DNA from: Parietichytrium sp. I65-24A
Taxonomy: Eukaryota; Sar; Bigyra; Thraustochytrida; Thraustochytriidae
Assembly: GCA_012862575.1 (NCBI GenBank)
Contig: BLSF01000024.1
Location: 498,081-562,080, forward strand
Direction: 5' to 3'
DNA: 64,000 nucleotides
This document shows, in pieces, positions 62,960-64,000 of this stretch. The position numbers were made by a program, and so were the translations under genes. Below the pieces are notes generated by a model, which did no database searches, had not been told where the DNA came from, and worked only from the letters and a program-made list of their open reading frames with translations. Each line of letters starts with the position of its first letter. Position 1 is the first letter of the stretch.

Positions 62960-64000
62960 ATGACACAAGACTTCGTCATTTTCGAGCCGTACTCGACAGG
63001 AAGCGTACCCCGCGGCACTCGCGGCACTCGCAGGACTCGCGGCACCCGCGGCACCCGCAAGACTCGTGGCACTCGAAGGGGTGCGGGTAGTAGCGCAAAG
63101 GCCACTGGACGTAAAAAAGCACGAGCACGAGCAGGAGCAGGAACAGCTGCGAAAGCTGGAGCCAGACGCGGAACCAGACGTAGTCCTAATGCGGTCGAAA
63201 GAAAGTCCGGCAGGAAGCGCGCCAGGCCCGCAGAGGCTGGTACAGCGCATGAGCATGGCAAGAGGCGGTCTCGGTCAGGTAGAGTGGTAGACATTTACCT
63301 GGACGATAAACGCGCGCCAGGTCGCGGTCATCACACTGGTCATCACACTGGTCATCACAACGAATATCGCTCGAGTCACGGTCAGTTGGGTCAATTCGAG
63401 TACCAGACTCATTCGGCCCACTCGGCCCACTCGGCCCACTCGGGGTACTCGGGCCATGGCGAGGGAGAGGTCCACGAAGAAAAGGAGAAACAGGCCCGCA
63501 GGCGGAATGCGCTGCTCATGTTTATCGCGGTGATTGTGATAGCGATCGTGGTGGCGGTTATGATGAGGAGCAGTGGCGACGTAACCACGACCGCGTCGAC
63601 AGGCAACACATCCTTTTTCCAGAATCTCGGCGGCGGGGCGAAAGCTCTCTTCGTGATTGGTATACTACTCGCCGTGCCACTTGCCATATATGCGATGTAT
63701 TTTGCGTATAAAAAGTGGAAGTACCGCAAATTGTCTACGGACGACAAGGTGGTAGCAGAAATCTTCGACATGGTTGAGTCGGTGCTGAAGCCGTCTCTCT
63801 GGAATAGGTTTTTGCGGAAGTTCTTCCCAACCCGTTTCAACAAGAAAATCGAGAATGCATCAGCGGCGTTAGGTACAGCTAAAAAGGATATCAGTGACGC
63901 GCTTCGAAATAGGATCGAGAATTTTACCGCCAATGTTGAAAATGCGTCAGATGCAGAGAAAGATCTGCTCCAAAAGTACAAGGATCATCTTACATCACCG
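62960..64000 (+). CDS. basic-tailed membrane protein, runs off the right edge (partial)
   Basis: An open frame of 347 codons from the ATG at 62960 to the end of the window with no stop. Residues 18-110 are strongly basic with Arg-Gly-Thr triplet repeats (RGTRGTRRTRGTRGTRKT) and KKARARAGAG, resembling a nucleic-acid-binding or histone-like tail. Residues 123-168 are His-rich repeats (GHHTGHHTGHH, HSAHSAHSAHS). Two membrane helices lie at 184-202 (ALLMFIAVIVIAIVVAV) and 229-249 (ALFVIGILLAVPLAIYAMYF), followed by an amphipathic helical region. No family recognised. A protein with a polybasic domain on one side of two membrane spans could link DNA or a capsid to a membrane; that is inference. 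Confidence 0.82.
   Translation, partial: MTQDFVIFEPYSTGSVPRGTRGTRRTRGTRGTRKTRGTRRGAGSSAKATGRKKARARAGAGTAAKAGARRGTRRSPNAVERKSGRKRARPAEAGTAHEHGKRRSRSGRVVDIYLDDKRAPGRGHHTGHHTGHHNEYRSSHGQLGQFEYQTHSAHSAHSAHSGYSGHGEGEVHEEKEKQARRRNALLMFIAVIVIAIVVAVMMRSSGDVTTTASTGNTSFFQNLGGGAKALFVIGILLAVPLAIYAMYFAYKKWKYRKLSTDDKVVAEIFDMVESVLKPSLWNRFLRKFFPTRFNKKIENASAALGTAKKDISDALRNRIENFTANVENASDAEKDLLQKYKDHLTSP

Overview
The window is nuclear DNA of a eukaryotic protist. Several genes are interrupted by GT-AG introns of about 50-400 nt. The identifiable proteins are eukaryotic: a Rab prenyltransferase, mitochondrial NFS1, an anoctamin and AGC-like kinases. Two cell-surface proteins carry the long Ser/Thr/Pro 'SPT' stalks common in stramenopiles. 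A labyrinthulomycete (thraustochytrid)-like stramenopile is my best guess, from few introns, SPT stalks and GA-rich spacers, but nothing in the window proves it.

Layout: 0.4-13 kb is a normal gene-dense host segment. It holds the Rab geranylgeranyltransferase beta subunit, a five-exon RidA-type deaminase, a five-exon WD40 protein with two N-terminal C2HC zinc fingers, NFS1 and an EF-hand anoctamin. 14-24 kb is repeat-rich. It contains a frame-broken PIF1-like helicase relic, copies of a dispersed element, a 324-bp MITE-like element, and a secreted/membrane RCC1-like repeat protein. The start of that gene appears twice, joined at a single N, which is most likely an allelic (haplotype) duplication made by the assembly. 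24-29 kb holds a nucleotidyltransferase-like gene and a giant SPT-repeat membrane adhesin. 29.3-45.1 kb is about 16 kb in which I can support no gene. 45-50 kb holds two related kinases with Gly in place of the HRD arginine, flanking a DUF1445/YcsI-family enzyme. 53.3 kb starts a gene with a J-like C-terminus.

From about 55.2 kb to the right edge the character changes. There is a broken gene with a DUF5832-like domain, a domain I know from large DNA viruses of protists. It is followed by four genes for polytopic or coiled-coil membrane proteins and a protein whose N-terminal pattern recalls nucleocytoplasmic large DNA virus (NCLDV) proteins. One of these genes has a clear spliceosomal intron, and the last runs off the window. 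I read this as the left edge of an endogenous large-DNA-virus island (NCLDV or mirusvirus type). That is an inference: no capsid, terminase or polymerase is visible here.

Two short motifs recur far above chance. TTGAC[A/T]GTGA is found at least 8 times, always outside genes, often 100-300 bp upstream of starts. The palindrome GTACCGGTAC is found 4 times.
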